From positions 1 through 26,480 of the forward strand of contig CAZNER010000024.1 in assembly GCA_964572065.1 (NCBI GenBank): 26,480 bases of DNA, written 5' to 3'. The translations under genes and the position numbers were made by a program. This document shows, in pieces, positions 1 to 7,118 of this stretch; position 1 is the stretch's first letter, and each line of letters opens with the position of its first letter. Origin of the DNA: CAZNER01 sp964572065. Its GTDB lineage: Bacteria; Patescibacteriota; Dojkabacteria; JAHIVN01. The notes beneath the pieces are model-generated. The model had not been told where the DNA came from and did no database searches. It worked only from the letters and a program-made list of their open reading frames with translations.

Positions 1-379
1 CCCCTACTATTTGCCTTATCTCATCAATAATCTTAACACCAAGCTCCATTCTTCTTTCAGTACGCCTGATCCTACTCTCTTTTGATGCATCTTTAAGACT
101 AATCCTACCTTCTTCAAGCAGGACCTGTACATCTTCAGGAGCATATTCAAGTAAGAACCATCTATAAACAGTATGTGGGTTATACTTGTATTTCTTTAAG
201 AAATTAAGAAGTATAGTCTCATCTATGCTAAGTTTGATTCTTCTACCATATTGATAATGGGCTATTCTTGAAAGCATCTTTGTAATGCTCCTGTCACTTA
301 ATTGTGGCAGTTCTGATTTTAGTCTGTTCAGTACTTCTTCTCGTTTCTCTTGTGCGTAATTCTTTGGTTTTCTGCTCAT
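1..379 (-). CDS. Probable DNA-binding protein of the flank, C-terminus cut by the window edge
   Basis: This frame is open from an ATG at 379-377 down to base 1, giving 126 codons and no stop, so the gene is partial. The start MSRKPKNYAQEKREEVLNR is basic and helical. A middle segment around NPHTVYRWFLLEYAPEDV and the following EEGRISLKDASKESR look like helix-turn-helix or ParB-type helices, but I do not recognise the family. Codon choice (several CTG and CTT leucines, AGG and CGT arginines) differs from the TTA/AGA-dominated genes after position 626, so this is likely chromosomal or otherwise foreign to the element. A TATA-like ATTTATAA (reverse strand, near 407-414) and a palindrome at 391-404 lie just upstream, consistent with autoregulation. 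The coding call is fairly sure; the function is a guess. Confidence 0.6.
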   Translation of the reverse strand, partial: MSRKPKNYAQEKREEVLNRLKSELPQLSDRSITKMLSRIAHYQYGRRIKLSIDETILLNFLKKYKYNPHTVYRWFLLEYAPEDVQVLLEEGRISLKDASKESRIRRTERRMELGVKIIDEIRQIVG

Positions 380-390
380 TTCAAGAAGTA

Positions 391-404
391 AATGTTTAAA
401 CATT
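391..404. promoter_or_regulatory. 14-bp perfect palindrome AATGTTTAAACATT, probable operator
   Basis: AATGTTTAAACATT is its own reverse complement. It sits between a TATA-like element (about 407-414, reverse strand) and the start codon of the minus-strand gene at 379, where a bound dimer would block transcription. The core TGTTTAAACA recurs at 523-532 next to the promoter facing the peptidase gene, so one regulator may bind both sites. Confidence 0.5.
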
Positions 405-519
405 GTTATAAATCTTGTCATCTTGAGTATAGACAAATAGCAACAACCTTACACAAAGGTATAAACATAATTTTAGAAATTATCACTGCTCGTTTCCCTG
501 TTCGTTTCAAAACCAGCAA

Positions 520-550
520 AAATGTTTAAACAAAAAGAAAAATATATAAG
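520..550 (+). promoter_or_regulatory. Promoter of the flank-side peptidase gene with second TGTTTAAACA palindrome
   Basis: A TGTTTAAACA palindrome (523-532) is followed by an A-rich tract and a TATA box (AAATATATAA, about 540-549). Archaeal transcription starts about 25 bases downstream of the TATA box, so the transcript would begin near 565-572. That is almost at the presumed CTG codon at 563 and implies a leaderless or nearly leaderless message. Two TCGTTTC direct repeats (490-496 and 502-508) lie upstream. The TATA box is clear; the regulatory role of the palindrome is inferred. Confidence 0.5.
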
Positions 551-562
551 TAGACTCACCCA

Positions 563-1015
563 CTGAAAGATTTATTTATTTTATTTTTATCTGCATTAAT
601 TAGTTCATATACTGATTTAAAATATAGAGAAGTTCCTAACTGGATCTGTTTATTTATGATTTGTTTTGGAGTAGGAGGTAACTTATTACTATCAATTATT
701 AGAGGAACACCTCTTCCAATAATACATTCTTTCTTAGGACTGAGCTTTTTCTTCATAATTGCATTATTTATGTTCTACTCTGGAAGTTGGGGTGGCGGTG
801 ATGGTAAGTTTTTAATGGGAGTTGGAGCATTGATTCCGACTTATTCTCTAGCGATTTTTATTAATGTAGCGATCTTTAATGTCATCTATTTAGTCGGATA
901 CATGCTAATTTTCAAAGTTCGTAAAGTGAAAGAGGGGATTCCTTTAATACCTGTTATTTCTTTAGCAATTATATTTACTCTGATTTTTGGGAATATATTA
1001 TTTGTCCTTGTATAG
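563..1015 (+). CDS. Type IV prepilin/preflagellin peptidase (A24 aspartic protease), left junction copy with CTG at the start position
   Basis: The protein is an integral-membrane aspartic protease that would cut class III signal peptides of pilins and archaellins. Read from CTG 563 it has 150 residues. The first catalytic aspartate lies in SSYTDLKYREVPNW (D18) and the second in the GxGD-type motif GGGDGK (D80), separated by hydrophobic helices, with about five membrane segments overall. An in-frame TAG at 551 and the absence of ATG, GTG or TTG before the conserved part leave CTG 563 as the only near-cognate start. CTG aligns exactly with the ATG at 26418 of the other copy. In the circular form the gene would start at that ATG instead. 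The first ATG inside (656) would remove D18 and is not a credible start. At 150 residues it is shorter than well-studied FlaK-type enzymes. Family assignment is firm; activity of this copy is uncertain. Confidence 0.8.
   Translation: MKDLFILFLSALISSYTDLKYREVPNWICLFMICFGVGGNLLLSIIRGTPLPIIHSFLGLSFFFIIALFMFYSGSWGGGDGKFLMGVGALIPTYSLAIFINVAIFNVIYLVGYMLIFKVRKVKEGIPLIPVISLAIIFTLIFGNILFVLV
571..625 (+). repeat. Left copy of the 55-bp direct repeat (att-like core or circle junction)
   Basis: These 55 bases are identical to 26426-26480. Both copies encode the same peptidase frame (FILFLSALISSYTDLKY). The identity stops abruptly to the left (A at 570, T at 26425). The right copy ends with the window, so the true repeat may be longer. 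It can be the crossover region of an integrated element or the branch point of an assembly graph. Confidence 0.9.
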
Positions 1016-1040
1016 TAAGTATCAAGTTCTAAAACCAAAA

Positions 1041-1066
1041 CCTTTATATACTATAATATGTATATA
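1041..1066 (+). promoter_or_regulatory. TATA-box promoter with inverted repeat TATATAC-N8-GTATATA
   Basis: The gap between the peptidase stop (1015) and the next start (1098) contains CTTTATATACT, a canonical archaeal TATA box. It is embedded in an inverted repeat with arms 1045-1051 and 1060-1066. A dimeric repressor on this site would occlude TBP. It would drive the small-gene/recombinase cluster 1098-2395. Confidence 0.5.
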
Positions 1067-1097
1067 TTCTTTATAGTAAAAAAACAAAGGTGAAAAT

Positions 1098-1226
1098 ATG
1101 GAAAAATTCAAACAATTTGAAGAGTTAAAAAAAGAAATTGAGGACAGAGAGTCGTTAAAAAGATCAGGAATAGAGATTATAGAGAAACAAAATATAATTG
1201 AAACAATTCAAGGATGGTTAAAATGA
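1098..1226 (+). CDS. Small charged helical protein, 42 residues
   Basis: An ATG-initiated frame starts MEKFKQFEELKKEIEDRE and stops at TGA 1224-1226. It is first in a string of tiny genes behind the promoter near 1045, with AAAGGTGA about five bases upstream as ribosome-binding site. Its stop overlaps the ATG of the next gene (1223), so the two are likely translationally coupled. Composition is highly charged and amphipathic (coiled-coil-like). No family recognised. Confidence 0.5.
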   Translation: MEKFKQFEELKKEIEDRESLKRSGIEIIEKQNIIETIQGWLK

Positions 1227-1363
1227 GAGAAATAATCTTTAAATCTAAGAAAAATCATACTCTTAACCAAATGATTAAGCTAATGGAAAAGAGTTATGTA
1301 GATTATCCAAAAGATAGTTTCTTCTTTGACGGAGATACGTTATCTGTATGTAGAGGTAATTAA
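1223..1363 (+). CDS. Small protein of unknown function, 46 residues
   Basis: The frame begins MREIIFKSKKNHTLNQMIK, ends ...DTLSVCRGN and overlaps the previous stop as ATGA. It has no membrane segment. The C-terminal DSFFFDGDTLSV looks like a beta hairpin. Recognised as a gene only by its tight placement in the operon. Confidence 0.45.
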   Translation: MREIIFKSKKNHTLNQMIKLMEKSYVDYPKDSFFFDGDTLSVCRGN

Positions 1364-1364
1364 A

Positions 1365-1457
1365 ATGCCTCTACTTTTTGATGGTTCGGCTTACGAAATT
1401 CAGAAGTTATTTGATGAGTATGATAAGAAATTTGTAAAAGAGGTAGACAATGAATGA
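1365..1457 (+). CDS. Very small acidic protein, 30 residues
   Basis: The ATG at 1365 follows the previous stop by one base and the frame ends with ...KEVDNE at 1457. The tail codons AAA-GAG-GTA-GAC also form the GAGGT ribosome-binding site for the ATG at 1450, so its C-terminus is partly dictated by the signal for the next gene. The same arrangement occurs before 25112 and 25765. No function recognised. Confidence 0.4.
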   Translation: MPLLFDGSAYEIQKLFDEYDKKFVKEVDNE

Positions 1458-1569
1458 AATAGGATTATTAGATATAGTAATAATGGGAGCACTATTACTT
1501 TTTATTGTAATTAATTATTACTATTTAACAAAAGATAGTAATAAGGATTGGAAAAAATGGATGTATTAG
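1450..1569 (+). CDS. Single-pass membrane peptide, 39 residues
   Basis: The ATG at 1450 follows GAGGTAGACA, a good ribosome-binding site. Residues about 5-26 (LLDIVIMGALLLFIVINYYY) are one membrane helix, followed by a charged tail with KDWKKW. It overlaps the preceding gene by eight bases and the following one by thirteen. Such tiny membrane peptides are common in archaeal viruses, but no specific role can be named. Confidence 0.5.
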   Translation: MNEIGLLDIVIMGALLLFIVINYYYLTKDSNKDWKKWMY

Positions 1570-1820
1570 ATATGTTGTTAAATATATATGAAAACAGTGA
1601 CGACTCTAGAGTTTTTGATACTAAGTTTCAAAAACTAGATTCTCTTTATTTAAAAGGAGAAACGTTATTTGAAAAAGGATTATATAGAGATGCGAAAGAA
1701 TATTTTTCATTAGCTGAAAAAGAAGGAGCTAAAGTCTATAAATCATTATACAAGGACTCGCCTTTTTTAAAGAGATGTGTTAAAAGGCAGAAGGATTGTA
1801 TAGATAACCTCGTAGAATGA
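1557..1820 (+). CDS. Small TPR-like helical protein, 87 residues
   Basis: I choose ATG 1557 (MDVLDMLLNIYENSDD); a TTG at 1548 would add three residues. The central part (SLYLKGETLFEKGLYRDAKE, then YFSLAEKEGAKVYKSLY) matches the spacing of a tetratricopeptide-type helix pair, with the G-L-Y-x-x-A and A-x-x-x-G positions. This suggests a protein-protein interaction role. Its stop TGA overlaps the recombinase ATG at 1817, so the two are probably co-translated and this protein may act with or regulate the recombinase (inference from position only). Confidence 0.6.
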   Translation: MDVLDMLLNIYENSDDSRVFDTKFQKLDSLYLKGETLFEKGLYRDAKEYFSLAEKEGAKVYKSLYKDSPFLKRCVKRQKDCIDNLVE

Positions 1821-2395
1821 AAGCCGCGATATATATTAGAGTTTCAACAAAGAAACAGAAAGTAGATTTACAGAAAGAGAAATTAGTGAAGTACGCAAAG
1901 AATAAAGAATATGATTTTAAAATATATGAAGATCAGGGATACTCGGGTAAATCTGAAGACAGACCTTCTTTCAAAAGACTTATGCGGGACGCTGAGAAAA
2001 AGTTATTTGACACAGTCATCGTCACGAAGTTAGATAGATTTGGGAGAAGTGTTCAAGATTTAATTAACTCTGTAAAACTACTGGAAAGTTATGACATCAT
2101 CTTTGAAGCTATTGATAATAATATAATTACTTCTACTCCGCAAGGACGATTAATGTTTAATCTCTTAGCAACTATTGCAGAATTTGAAAGAGAGTTAATC
2201 GTTGAAAGAATGGAAGAAGGTAGAGAAAGAGCTAGACAACAAGGTAAAGTTTGTCATAGACCTGAGATTGATTTACCTAAAGAAGATATTCTTAAGTGGA
2301 AAGAGATGGGACTAAGCGATGCTGCTGTCGCTAAGTTATGTAATGTTACTAGAACTACTATATGGAAACGACTAAAGACTTGGGGTTATAAATAA
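1817..2395 (+). CDS. Small serine recombinase (resolvase/invertase family)
   Basis: This enzyme cuts and rejoins DNA through a serine nucleophile. The N-terminus MKAAIYIRVSTKKQ holds the conserved Arg8 and catalytic Ser10. The active-site arginines are in VTKLDRFGRS (R74, R77). The long E helix (about 118-142, TIAEFERELIVERMEEGRER) is followed by a Hin/resolvase-type helix-turn-helix (about 157-188, DAAVAKLCNVTRTTIWKRL). At 192 residues it has the usual length of resolvases and invertases, not of large serine integrases. It is the only site-specific recombinase in the window, so it is the candidate for dimer resolution or for recombination at the 55-bp repeat. Resolvases normally act on sites with palindromic half-sites, which the 55-bp repeat does not obviously show. 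The inverted repeat right behind the gene (2396-2432) is the more likely binding site. Family assignment is secure. Confidence 0.95.
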   Translation: MKAAIYIRVSTKKQKVDLQKEKLVKYAKNKEYDFKIYEDQGYSGKSEDRPSFKRLMRDAEKKLFDTVIVTKLDRFGRSVQDLINSVKLLESYDIIFEAIDNNIITSTPQGRLMFNLLATIAEFERELIVERMEEGRERARQQGKVCHRPEIDLPKEDILKWKEMGLSDAAVAKLCNVTRTTIWKRLKTWGYK

Positions 2396-2485
2396 GTGCA
2401 GAAAGTTTTTGCATATCTTTGCACATCTGCACAAGACTTGTCTCTATTTATTATTCTTTTCTTTTTTTAAAAAAAACTTTCAAAA
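2396..2485. terminator. Inverted/direct repeat and T-rich terminator between convergent genes
   Basis: Immediately after the recombinase stop, GTGCAGA (2396-2402) and TCTGCAC (2426-2432) form inverted arms. Between them GCATATCT (2411-2418) and GCACATCT (2421-2428) are ten-base-spaced direct repeats. A T-rich stretch and an A-tract (about 2450-2477) follow, giving terminators in both directions between the recombinase and the ATPase gene. The repeat block could equally be a recombinase-binding site. Confidence 0.45.
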
Positions 2486-2529
2486 GTATCTCACGTGAAA
2501 GCTGTCAGTTAAAGTACGAAGAAGAAGAG

Positions 2530-3297
2530 TTAAACATTATTTAAAGTAGGTTTTACATCTAGCTTGACTTGATAGATGTAAGACACTGGAGACTCTACAA
2601 TCTTTGATATCTTTGTAGGTTCGATACCTTCATTAAGTAACTTGATTATTCGTTCTTTCTTAGTTATAGTATTTGCTTTCTTCTCTTCAACTACATATGA
2701 GTCCATGATATTCTTCTTCATTATAAGATATTTCTTCTTAGTCTTTTTATCAAGATCAGGAAAGTTATGCTTGAAATTAGGATCAGTCCATTTAGAACCA
2801 AAGTTCTTATTGAATACTGAATGACTCTGAGTTAACATCTTTTGAATCTTAGACTTTGAATAAAACCATCCTCTACCTCGTTTTACAACTCTGCTTAATG
2901 ATCCTACTCTATGCTCTCTAATGTATTTATCTAATGCGAAGAAATCTGGCATACAAATACATACAAAACAATTCTTACCTCTTAATCCTCTGAGGAGTTG
3001 AGTTGCTTCTTTTGTTTCTTTTTTCATAGAATCTCTTGAGAAAAACATAGGAGCACCTTCATCTATTAGAATTGCTGATCCTTTATTAGATAATCTAAAA
3101 CATCGTTTTAACTCTGAAACATTAGTAATAATATTATCTTTCTCAAAGAAATCAGGATCTATGTATAAACATAATTGAGTAGCGAGAGTGGATTTACCAG
3201 TCCCTTCTACACCAGTGACAACATGTAACCAATCATAATCTTTATAATTTATTAAATTTTTAATTATATCTAGATTTTTGGTTAAAATTTCATCCAT
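2530..3297 (-). CDS. P-loop ATPase with C-terminal HTH, possible packaging/Zot-like motor
   Basis: The 255-residue protein has a Walker A motif GVEGTGKST (29-37), Walker B AILIDE (75-80), and an arginine-rich segment LLRGLRGK (101-108) that could supply a finger. The strand-plus-loop FVCICMPDFFALDKYIREHR (111-130) fits the sensor region of Zot/HerA-FtsK-type or related viral ATPases. The tail (about 210-248, KKERIIKLLNEGIEPTKISK) resembles a helix-turn-helix. No membrane segment is present. It is the second gene of a two-gene minus-strand unit; its ATG overlaps the upstream TAA by one base. In a virus without a terminase it is the best candidate for a genome-packaging or DNA-handling motor. 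The P-loop fold is certain; the exact family and job are not. Confidence 0.75.
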   Translation of the reverse strand: MDEILTKNLDIIKNLINYKDYDWLHVVTGVEGTGKSTLATQLCLYIDPDFFEKDNIITNVSELKRCFRLSNKGSAILIDEGAPMFFSRDSMKKETKEATQLLRGLRGKNCFVCICMPDFFALDKYIREHRVGSLSRVVKRGRGWFYSKSKIQKMLTQSHSVFNKNFGSKWTDPNFKHNFPDLDKKTKKKYLIMKKNIMDSYVVEEKKANTITKKERIIKLLNEGIEPTKISKIVESPVSYIYQVKLDVKPTLNNV

Positions 3298-3740
3298 TAT
3301 ATTCCCATGCCTTCAAGAACTGCATGACTCGGATCTATCTCTGTGTTTACTTCTATCTTTGATATTCCTACTTCATATATAAAATCACTAATAAGTTCAA
3401 AATATTTGAATATTTCTTTTAAATTTTTTTCAGATAACATTGTATCAACATTTGTTTGATATTTATTTAATTCAAATAATATTTCATAAGAATTAACTTT
3501 ATTCTTTTTGTTTGCTACTTTTATACAGTGTGCTTTGATATTACTTCGTAGTTTTAAATAAATAGTTTCCATTTTAGATACAAATTTTCTAAGTATCTGA
3601 TTTGAATATTTAGAACCCATCATGTATTCTTCTTGAAGATCACATGCTTCATAAAAATCTGTAATGATTTCTCGTTTAACTAAACGATATTCAGGAAAAG
3701 CTTCGGCTTTTTCATAATTATTAAATTCATCAAAGGACAT
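3297..3740 (-). CDS. Helical cytosolic protein of unknown function, 147 residues
   Basis: The frame MSFDEFNNYEKAEAFPEYRL... is all-alpha by composition, without membrane segments or recognisable motifs. It is the first gene of the minus-strand pair, with a TATA-like TATATAAATA about 30 bases upstream, and its TAA overlaps the ATG of the ATPase. A role as accessory or adaptor to the ATPase is plausible from the coupling alone. Confidence 0.65.
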   Translation of the reverse strand: MSFDEFNNYEKAEAFPEYRLVKREIITDFYEACDLQEEYMMGSKYSNQILRKFVSKMETIYLKLRSNIKAHCIKVANKKNKVNSYEILFELNKYQTNVDTMLSEKNLKEIFKYFELISDFIYEVGISKIEVNTEIDPSHAVLEGMGI

Positions 3741-3838
3741 TTTGGAGTATAGTATTTAGTATCTTAATATTTATATAGACTTATATAATAGAGTATACAA
3801 GTATATTTTAAAGAGCTAATATAGATACTTAAAGTAAC
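3741..3838. promoter_or_regulatory. Divergent promoter region between ATPase unit and virion module
   Basis: These 98 bases are very AT-rich. On the reverse strand TATATAAATA (about 3766-3776) is placed for the gene starting at 3740. On the forward strand GTATATTTTAAA (about 3800-3812) is placed for the gene at 3839, whose ATG has no ribosome-binding site and may be leaderless. Repeated AGTAT/GTATAC words and the related segments TTTAGTATCTTAA and TAGATACTTAAA suggest a shared operator. Confidence 0.5.
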
Positions 3839-6800
3839 ATGGTTGAAAGTCCTGGTAAAGGATTTGTAAAACAGACATCAGGGGGCAAAACTAGATATTA
3901 TAATCCTTCTACAGGTGGACATACTGGATGGAAAGATTCATCAGGTAAATCTACACCTAAACCATCTTCAAGTAGTAAATCAAGTAATTCTTCTTCAAAG
4001 AAAAGTACTGTTAGTAATTGGGATCAGTTATCAGATACTGCTAAAGAATCATTATCTAAACAAGGTTACGGTCCTAAACCCTCCAGTTCTACTTCTCAGA
4101 CTCAAAAATGGGAAGTTGAGAGTAAAAATGGAAAATATAGATTAGTTCAAGGCAATAAAAGTACTGCTTGGAGAACTGCTGAAGAGTGGGAAAAAGCAGA
4201 AGTAGCTGAAGAACAAGAACTAGCTATGAAAAGAAAACTAGCTGAGGAACAACCAGAAGAATATACTAGAAAATATGTGGGTAATGAAGGATTATTAAAT
4301 AAAGTTCCAGCAGGTGCTGAAAAAGTATCTGTAGATCCTAAAAAAGGAACGATTTCATATATTCCTAAAGACGAAGCAGATGCTTATAAACAACAGTTAA
4401 TTTCTCAAAACGTACCTAGTATGACTTCTCAATATATCGCAGGTCATAGAGATTATGTTGAAGAAAGTTATGAAAAGAAAACTGGTAAAAAAGTTAATCC
4501 TACATGGGTAAAAACCTCTTATGCTCCTCCAGTACCTAAGAAAAAGTCTAAATTATTTTATAATGTCTTAACAGCAGATAATGTATTTGATATGGTTAAT
4601 AAGAATATTCCTGACTCTATTAAACCAGGTAAAAAAGCTCTACAAGAAGTTAATACTAAAATCGGAGATATCGCTGAAGAAAAATTTTTAGATATAATGG
4701 GTTTAGACTATGAAAAAGGTTCTCCGCAAGAGCTTGCTAAAGGAGCTAAAGCTAGAGTTGAGAATCAAGTGTTAAAAGATTGGGAACAAAGAAGAGCAGA
4801 ACTTATAGATCTAAAACAATCTGGTGGAAAAATTGAAGATTTTGAAAAAGCAGATGAAAAATGGAATAAAGTTCTAACTAATAATGTTAATAGAGTAATG
4901 TCTGATATTGATAAAGATATAAAAAGAGCTGAACCAATTCAGCGAGCAAGAACTATTGCTGCATCTCCTGTTAGAGGAATAGCTGAATTACCGGGAGGAT
5001 TTTTATTACAAACTACTGCAACTTCTGATGAAACTAAACAGTCAATTACGAGTATGGGTGAAGAAATATATAAACATCCAGAGATGGCTCTTGCAGTTGT
5101 AGGAACTGTTGCAGGTCAAGCAGCAGCTATGGGTGCAATAAGTTATAGTATTCCAAAAGTAAAAGGTTATTTATCAAGAAAAATTGGAAAAGCTAGATCT
5201 GGAGTAGATGTTGGTTTGGTTGACGGAGATGAAGCTCTAAAGATTGGTGTTAGGGAAGAATTTGATCCTGTAACTAAAAAAAATATTAAATATCAAACAG
5301 TAAAAGGTAGTACTTATCCAGAGATTAAAGCATATTCTAAAAAAGGAAAATATTATGTTGATTTTGAAGCAAAAGGAGTTATAGATTATGCTTCTGAAAT
5401 TAAAATTTCAAGTAATAAAGGTTATCAATTATTTAAAGGAAAGATTGTCGGAGACGCAACAGTATATAAATCTCGTTTGTTCAGGAAACCTAAAATTGTT
5501 TCTAAAGTAAGCCCTAAATTAGATTTAACAGGAAGTGCTGGAATAAATAAACAAGCAAGTATTGGATCTGTTAAAACTAAGACCAAATTAACTTCAGGTA
5601 ATAAGATTGTTTCAGAGACATATTATACTAAATTTTCTTCAGATGTACTTTCTTCTAATATTCTTGAAACTGGAAAAGGTATTCTTAATCAAAAAGTATT
5701 ATATCAAACTGTTCAATGGAGAGCTATAACTTCTGCAGAAAAATTAAGTATCAGCAAACCAAAACCTTCTATTAGTAAAAAAACTACTAAACAATTAACT
5801 CCTTATAAAGAAGACGGTCTTAGTATTGATGGAAGTATAACTAAAACTTTTGACAGTAAAAGATATGAAGTGAGGATTCCTAAAAAAGCAGATTATAATA
5901 TACAACAAGGATTTAGCGAACAATTACTAAAGATAAAGAAATCTAGAATTGTTGAAACAGATATGTTTGGAAATAGATATACTGAAATAGGTTTTGGAAA
6001 ATCTGAAAGTGCTTCTATTGGAGCAACATATCGAGAATTTAAATTAAATGAATGGGGAGAAGGATTTTTAGATATTACTCCTGCAACTATTCGTAATGCT
6101 GAAACTATTAATATTAATATAAAGAATGTTGGTAAAAAACCTAACATTATTGTTGAATCTATGGATGATATTCCTGAAACTAAATTCTTTAAACCTACTA
6201 AGAAACCTAGTGGAACTTGGGATACTTCATTTTTGAAATCAGAAAGTATTTCAAAACCTGAACCACTATCTAAACCATCGCAGACAGTATTCCAAAGAGA
6301 TGTAGTATCTGCTAATTTGAAAGCTTCAACAAAAAATATTATGAAAAATTTACTTCCTGAGACTTCTACTAAATCTATTCCAAAAACTATTATTTCTCCA
6401 GTGAAAGTACCAACTGTTAAACCTACTATTTCTTTTGAAGAGTCTTCTTCAATGTTCAAATCTTATGAACCTGCATCTAATTTTCAAGAGTATTCAACAT
6501 TAACGAGTAAAAAGTTCGGAGATTATAGAGTAGGTCCTAGAGGTTCTAAATTTGGAGACTTTCAAATAAATCCTGTAAAAAGTGGACAAAAAGGAAAACA
6601 GTCTAAAAAACAACGTAGTAAGATTGATCCAAGATTAGGGTTAGTACAGAATCCTTTTACAAATATAAAAATAAATCAGAATATTAATGAAAATATTAAT
6701 GTTAAAATAAATCCTAAAATATCTCAAAAAATAGGACAAGGAGTTAACGTTAATCAAAATCTAAAACAAAAATCTACTGTAAAAACTAAAAGTATTTTAG

Positions 6801-7117
6801 ATCAAGTAACTAAACAGAGATATACATTTAATTATCCGAGCATTACAGTTACTCCTAGAACTTTTATACCTGTCCCACCGTTACCAATATTTAGGACAGG
6901 GATGAGTACTTCTTTTAAAAAATCTAATAAGAGTACTTTTAATATACCTTCTAAATACACTGCAAGTCTTGTGGCTAAAGAATTTAATACATTTAGTACT
7001 AAACCTCCTAAGTTTTTGACAGGTATTGAAAGAAGACCCCTGATTAGAAAAAGTAAAAAGCAAAAAACTAGAAAAGGGTTCAGTATGTCTTTAGGATTTA
7101 ATGATCTGAGGTTATAA
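3839..7117 (+). CDS. Giant basic protein (1092 residues) with one central hydrophobic segment, probable virion component
   Basis: I do not recognise the family. The N-terminus (1-90) is Ser/Gly/Lys-rich and disordered, with a short folded-looking GKTRYYNPSTGGHTGWK. Residues 115-140 are a charged helix. A globular or helical part runs to about 370. SPVRGIAELPGGFLL (376-390) and MALAVVGTVAGQAAAMGAIS (416-435) are hydrophobic and probably membrane-inserting. Residues 480-800 are beta-rich, after which the chain is Pro/Ser/Lys-rich. The C-terminal region has an Asn/Ile-rich alternating stretch (about 937-970) and a very basic end (RKSKKQKTRKGF). There is no secretion signal, so most of the chain is probably inside the cell or virion, where the basic tails could bind DNA. 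It heads the virion module and is its longest cytosolic-type gene. Confidence 0.8.
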   Translation: MVESPGKGFVKQTSGGKTRYYNPSTGGHTGWKDSSGKSTPKPSSSSKSSNSSSKKSTVSNWDQLSDTAKESLSKQGYGPKPSSSTSQTQKWEVESKNGKYRLVQGNKSTAWRTAEEWEKAEVAEEQELAMKRKLAEEQPEEYTRKYVGNEGLLNKVPAGAEKVSVDPKKGTISYIPKDEADAYKQQLISQNVPSMTSQYIAGHRDYVEESYEKKTGKKVNPTWVKTSYAPPVPKKKSKLFYNVLTADNVFDMVNKNIPDSIKPGKKALQEVNTKIGDIAEEKFLDIMGLDYEKGSPQELAKGAKARVENQVLKDWEQRRAELIDLKQSGGKIEDFEKADEKWNKVLTNNVNRVMSDIDKDIKRAEPIQRARTIAASPVRGIAELPGGFLLQTTATSDETKQSITSMGEEIYKHPEMALAVVGTVAGQAAAMGAISYSIPKVKGYLSRKIGKARSGVDVGLVDGDEALKIGVREEFDPVTKKNIKYQTVKGSTYPEIKAYSKKGKYYVDFEAKGVIDYASEIKISSNKGYQLFKGKIVGDATVYKSRLFRKPKIVSKVSPKLDLTGSAGINKQASIGSVKTKTKLTSGNKIVSETYYTKFSSDVLSSNILETGKGILNQKVLYQTVQWRAITSAEKLSISKPKPSISKKTTKQLTPYKEDGLSIDGSITKTFDSKRYEVRIPKKADYNIQQGFSEQLLKIKKSRIVETDMFGNRYTEIGFGKSESASIGATYREFKLNEWGEGFLDITPATIRNAETININIKNVGKKPNIIVESMDDIPETKFFKPTKKPSGTWDTSFLKSESISKPEPLSKPSQTVFQRDVVSANLKASTKNIMKNLLPETSTKSIPKTIISPVKVPTVKPTISFEESSSMFKSYEPASNFQEYSTLTSKKFGDYRVGPRGSKFGDFQINPVKSGQKGKQSKKQRSKIDPRLGLVQNPFTNIKINQNINENINVKINPKISQKIGQGVNVNQNLKQKSTVKTKSILDQVTKQRYTFNYPSITVTPRTFIPVPPLPIFRTGMSTSFKKSNKSTFNIPSKYTASLVAKEFNTFSTKPPKFLTGIERRPLIRKSKKQKTRKGFSMSLGFNDLRL

Positions 7118-7118
7118 A

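Noticed and set aside
556..756. Minus-strand 66-residue open frame
   Set aside because: It is antisense to the peptidase gene, whose catalytic motifs make the plus-strand reading certain.
656..1015. Peptidase starting at ATG 656
   Set aside because: This start would remove the first helix and the catalytic Asp in SSYTDLKY, which is in the same open frame upstream.
1817..2395. Serine recombinase as part of an IS607-type insertion sequence
   Set aside because: IS607 recombinases carry the DNA-binding domain at the N-terminus and usually sit next to tnpB. Here the HTH is C-terminal and no TnpB-like gene is present.
5893..6459. Minus-strand 188-residue open frame inside the 1092-residue gene
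   Set aside because: It lies fully antisense to a long, convincing gene; its hydrophobic composition follows from reading the Ser/Lys/Asn-rich frame backwards. No promoter or ribosome-binding site was seen.
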